From positions 1 to 53,037 of the forward strand of contig CADAYK010000017.1 in NCBI GenBank assembly GCA_902792105.1: a DNA stretch of 53,037 nucleotides, in the 5' to 3' direction. This document shows positions 51,694-53,037 of this stretch, piece after piece (the stretch's first letter is position 1; each line of letters starts with the position of its first letter). The notes under the pieces were generated by a model that saw only the letters and a list, made by a program, of their open reading frames with translations, had not been told where the DNA came from and did no database searches. The stretch is from an uncultured Ruminococcus sp. GTDB lineage: Bacteria; Bacillota; Clostridia; Oscillospirales; Acutalibacteraceae. Both the position numbers and the translations under genes were made by a program.

Positions 51694-51722
51694 TTGACGC
51701 GGTAAAATAATTATGCTAAAAT
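51694..51722 (+). promoter_or_regulatory. Promoter of the sigma-like/FHA gene
   Basis: TTGACG (51694-51699), a 17-bp spacer and TAAAAT (51717-51722). It predicts a leader of about 130 nt before the ATG at 51861. Confidence 0.7.
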
Positions 51723-51799
51723 CAAGCTAATACAGGCACTTTAATACTGCTCTTTAACTATGGTTAAGATTGGTATATGCCGTCATAAAGCAAGCACGC

Positions 51800-51858
51800 T
51801 TATCAGCCCACGGTAAGCAGCGCAAAGCTTATATTTTTGTGGGCGGAAAGGCTGATAA
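51800..51858 (+). promoter_or_regulatory. Hairpin able to cover the ribosome binding site of the FHA gene
   Basis: TTATCAGCC (51800-51808) pairs perfectly with GGCTGATAA (51850-51858), which ends 2 bases before the ATG and takes in the GG of the AAAGG site. An inner CCAC/GTGG pair (51808-51811 with 51839-51842) can extend it by competing for a base. Translation could be switched by a protein, temperature or ligand. Confidence 0.5.
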
Positions 51859-51860
51859 TT

Positions 51861-52715
51861 ATGTCATTGGGCGAATACGAGCTTGGTTTGGTAAATGACG
51901 CCAAAAAAGGCAAGAAAAAATCATTAGACAGGCTCTTCGATGCTCTCCATAAAGAGCTCTGCGATGTTGTTGAGGGCGAGCTGGGCGACCGTTCAAGGGC
52001 AGAAACTATTATTCGTTCGGTTTCCGATATCACTAAGGCGGAGGTCAAACGCCTTGAGCATCCGGAAATGTTTGAACAAATGGTAATCAGCCTTACAGTC
52101 CGGGAATGTAAAAAATATCCGGTATCTCAAGGTTCGTTCGGAAATGTCGGCGCTTCCCAGTTTGCCGCTTACGAAAATGCCGGTGCAAATCCGGAACCCC
52201 AAAATAATAATAATATTTCCGATAATAATATCAATCCCGGCAACATCCCCGCGGAACCCGATTCGAACCCAACCTCCGCGCAGAACAATATAGTAAACAA
52301 ACCGCTTTCGGCAGTTCAACCGGAGCAGCCTGCGGAGCCTGTTAAGGAAATGGAGCCCAGAAGCTCCGACGAGCCTGTTGTGGCATGGCTTGTGTGCATT
52401 AAGGGCGCCGACAGAGGAACAAACTTTGCCGTCAGGGACAAAATAAACATTGTGGGAAGCCTTCCGTATAATGACATTCAAATTCACAATGACGCGAATG
52501 TGGCGCCGCAGACTCATGCCTGTATTGTGTATGACCGTGACAGCGACGTTTGCCTGCTTTATCCCGGCGCGGTAGGCACGGTTTGTCTTAACGGAAAATT
52601 TAACGGCTTTGCGCGTCCGCTGAAAAGCTTCGACGTTGTTACCTTGGGCAATTCCATGTTTGTTTACGCGCCTGTTAAAGAAGGTCTGGATTGGAGAAGC
52701 AAGTTCGGACTGTAA
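51861..52715 (+). CDS. Sigma-70 region 2-like domain fused to a degenerate FHA domain
   Basis: A 284-residue protein. Residues 1-88 follow the helix pattern of an ECF sigma factor region 2 (LVNDAKKGKKKSLDRLFDALHKELCDVVEG, LGDRSRAETIIRSVSDITKAEV, FEQMVISLTVRECKKY), but there is no region 4. A long Asn/Pro/Glu-rich linker (90-170) leads to an FHA-like domain (172-275) with VVAWLVCIKGADRGTNF and a YNDIQI core. The FHA phosphothreonine residues are altered: GR is GS and SxxH is PQTH. The frame from 51837 is rejected in favour of ATG 51861. It may be a regulator or adaptor for the operon upstream, with which it shares direction but not promoter. Confidence 0.6.
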   Translation: MSLGEYELGLVNDAKKGKKKSLDRLFDALHKELCDVVEGELGDRSRAETIIRSVSDITKAEVKRLEHPEMFEQMVISLTVRECKKYPVSQGSFGNVGASQFAAYENAGANPEPQNNNNISDNNINPGNIPAEPDSNPTSAQNNIVNKPLSAVQPEQPAEPVKEMEPRSSDEPVVAWLVCIKGADRGTNFAVRDKINIVGSLPYNDIQIHNDANVAPQTHACIVYDRDSDVCLLYPGAVGTVCLNGKFNGFARPLKSFDVVTLGNSMFVYAPVKEGLDWRSKFGL

Positions 52716-52728
52716 AGGAGAAATAAAA

Positions 52729-53037
52729 ATGCAAAACGAAGTTTTAAATACAATACTTAACAGAAGAAGCTGCAAAAAGTATTTGCCCACCGCGGTGCCT
52801 GAAGAAATTATCAACCGGATAATCGAAGCAGGGCTCTATGCCGCAAACGGCAGAGGTATGCAGGCTTCCGTTATATTGGCTGTCACCGATAAAAAACTGC
52901 GCGACAGGCTTGAAAAACTCAACAGCGAGTACCTTCCGCACGGCGGCTCACCGTTTTACGGCGCACCTGTTGTGCTTGTTGTGCTCGCCGACAAAACCGC
53001 CCCCACATACGTTTACGACGGCAGCCTTACCATGGGC
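52729..53037 (+). CDS. Nitroreductase-family protein (N-terminal part)
   Basis: The first 103 codons of a gene cut by the window edge. It starts at ATG 52729, 8 bases after AAAGGAG and 13 bp behind the FHA gene. VLNTILNRRSCKKYLPTAVPEEIINRIIEAGLYAANGRGMQA matches the N-terminal FMN-binding region of nitroreductases (NRRSxRxY), here with Cys-Lys-Lys. The cofactor would be FMN with NAD(P)H as donor; the substrate is unknown. Confidence 0.85.
   Translation, partial: MQNEVLNTILNRRSCKKYLPTAVPEEIINRIIEAGLYAANGRGMQASVILAVTDKKLRDRLEKLNSEYLPHGGSPFYGAPVVLVVLADKTAPTYVYDGSLTMG

Overview
The window reads as chromosomal DNA of a low-to-mid GC, Gram-positive member of the Clostridia, most like a Ruminococcus/Oscillospiraceae gut or rumen bacterium. 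Pointers are two secreted proteins with type I dockerins (a transglutaminase-like protein and a CotH-kinase protein), a SpoIIID sporulation regulator, strong AGGAGG-type ribosome binding sites, several GTG/TTG starts, and textbook TTGACA-N17-TATAAT promoters. The species assignment is inference. No prophage, insertion sequence, CRISPR array or tRNA was seen.

Layout. 1-2200: the tail of a protein, a membrane-anchored SleB-like cell-wall hydrolase, and a LytTR regulator/DUF3021 membrane protein pair on the minus strand. 2362-10854: an eight-gene minus-strand arginine operon, in transcription order argG-argH-argC-argJ-argB-GNAT-argD-argF. It starts from a promoter flanked by ARG boxes; the same intergenic region drives a divergent flavin-reductase-like gene whose -35 element lies under an ARG box. 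11716-13629: a free-standing 5S rRNA gene with its own promoter and terminator, a FkbM-type methyltransferase and a small membrane protein. 13786-16311: mgtE behind a long leader with a 25-codon reading frame and hairpins, then a C39-like peptidase. 16882-21133: a 2-hydroxyacyl-CoA dehydratase-activator-like protein split in two. 21272-25168: the dockerin transglutaminase, spoIIID and a CapD/PglF-type nucleotide-sugar dehydratase. 25340-31048: a membrane protein with a long acidic tail, then pyrC, an HMGL-like aldolase, an ASCH protein and pyrF. 31217-33510: serC and serA, preceded by a structured leader. 33588-35912 (minus): a zinc-ribbon membrane protein and the dockerin CotH protein. 36160-40811: a branched-chain-amino-acid-type (HAAT) ABC importer.

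40886-51613 is the most unusual region: seven tightly packed co-directional genes. They encode a heterodimeric ABC exporter with one degenerate ATP site, a HemN-like radical SAM protein, a 710-residue tandem-duplicated methyltransferase, a membrane-anchored PP2C-like pseudophosphatase, and a FtsX/MacB-type permease with its ATPase. Next, with its own promoter and a hairpin that can cover its ribosome binding site, comes a protein whose N-terminus looks like sigma-70 region 2 and whose C-terminus is a degenerate FHA domain. The window ends inside a nitroreductase gene. The radical SAM/twin methyltransferase/pseudophosphatase/transporter set is the best candidate here for an undescribed system; its substrate cannot be read from the sequence.
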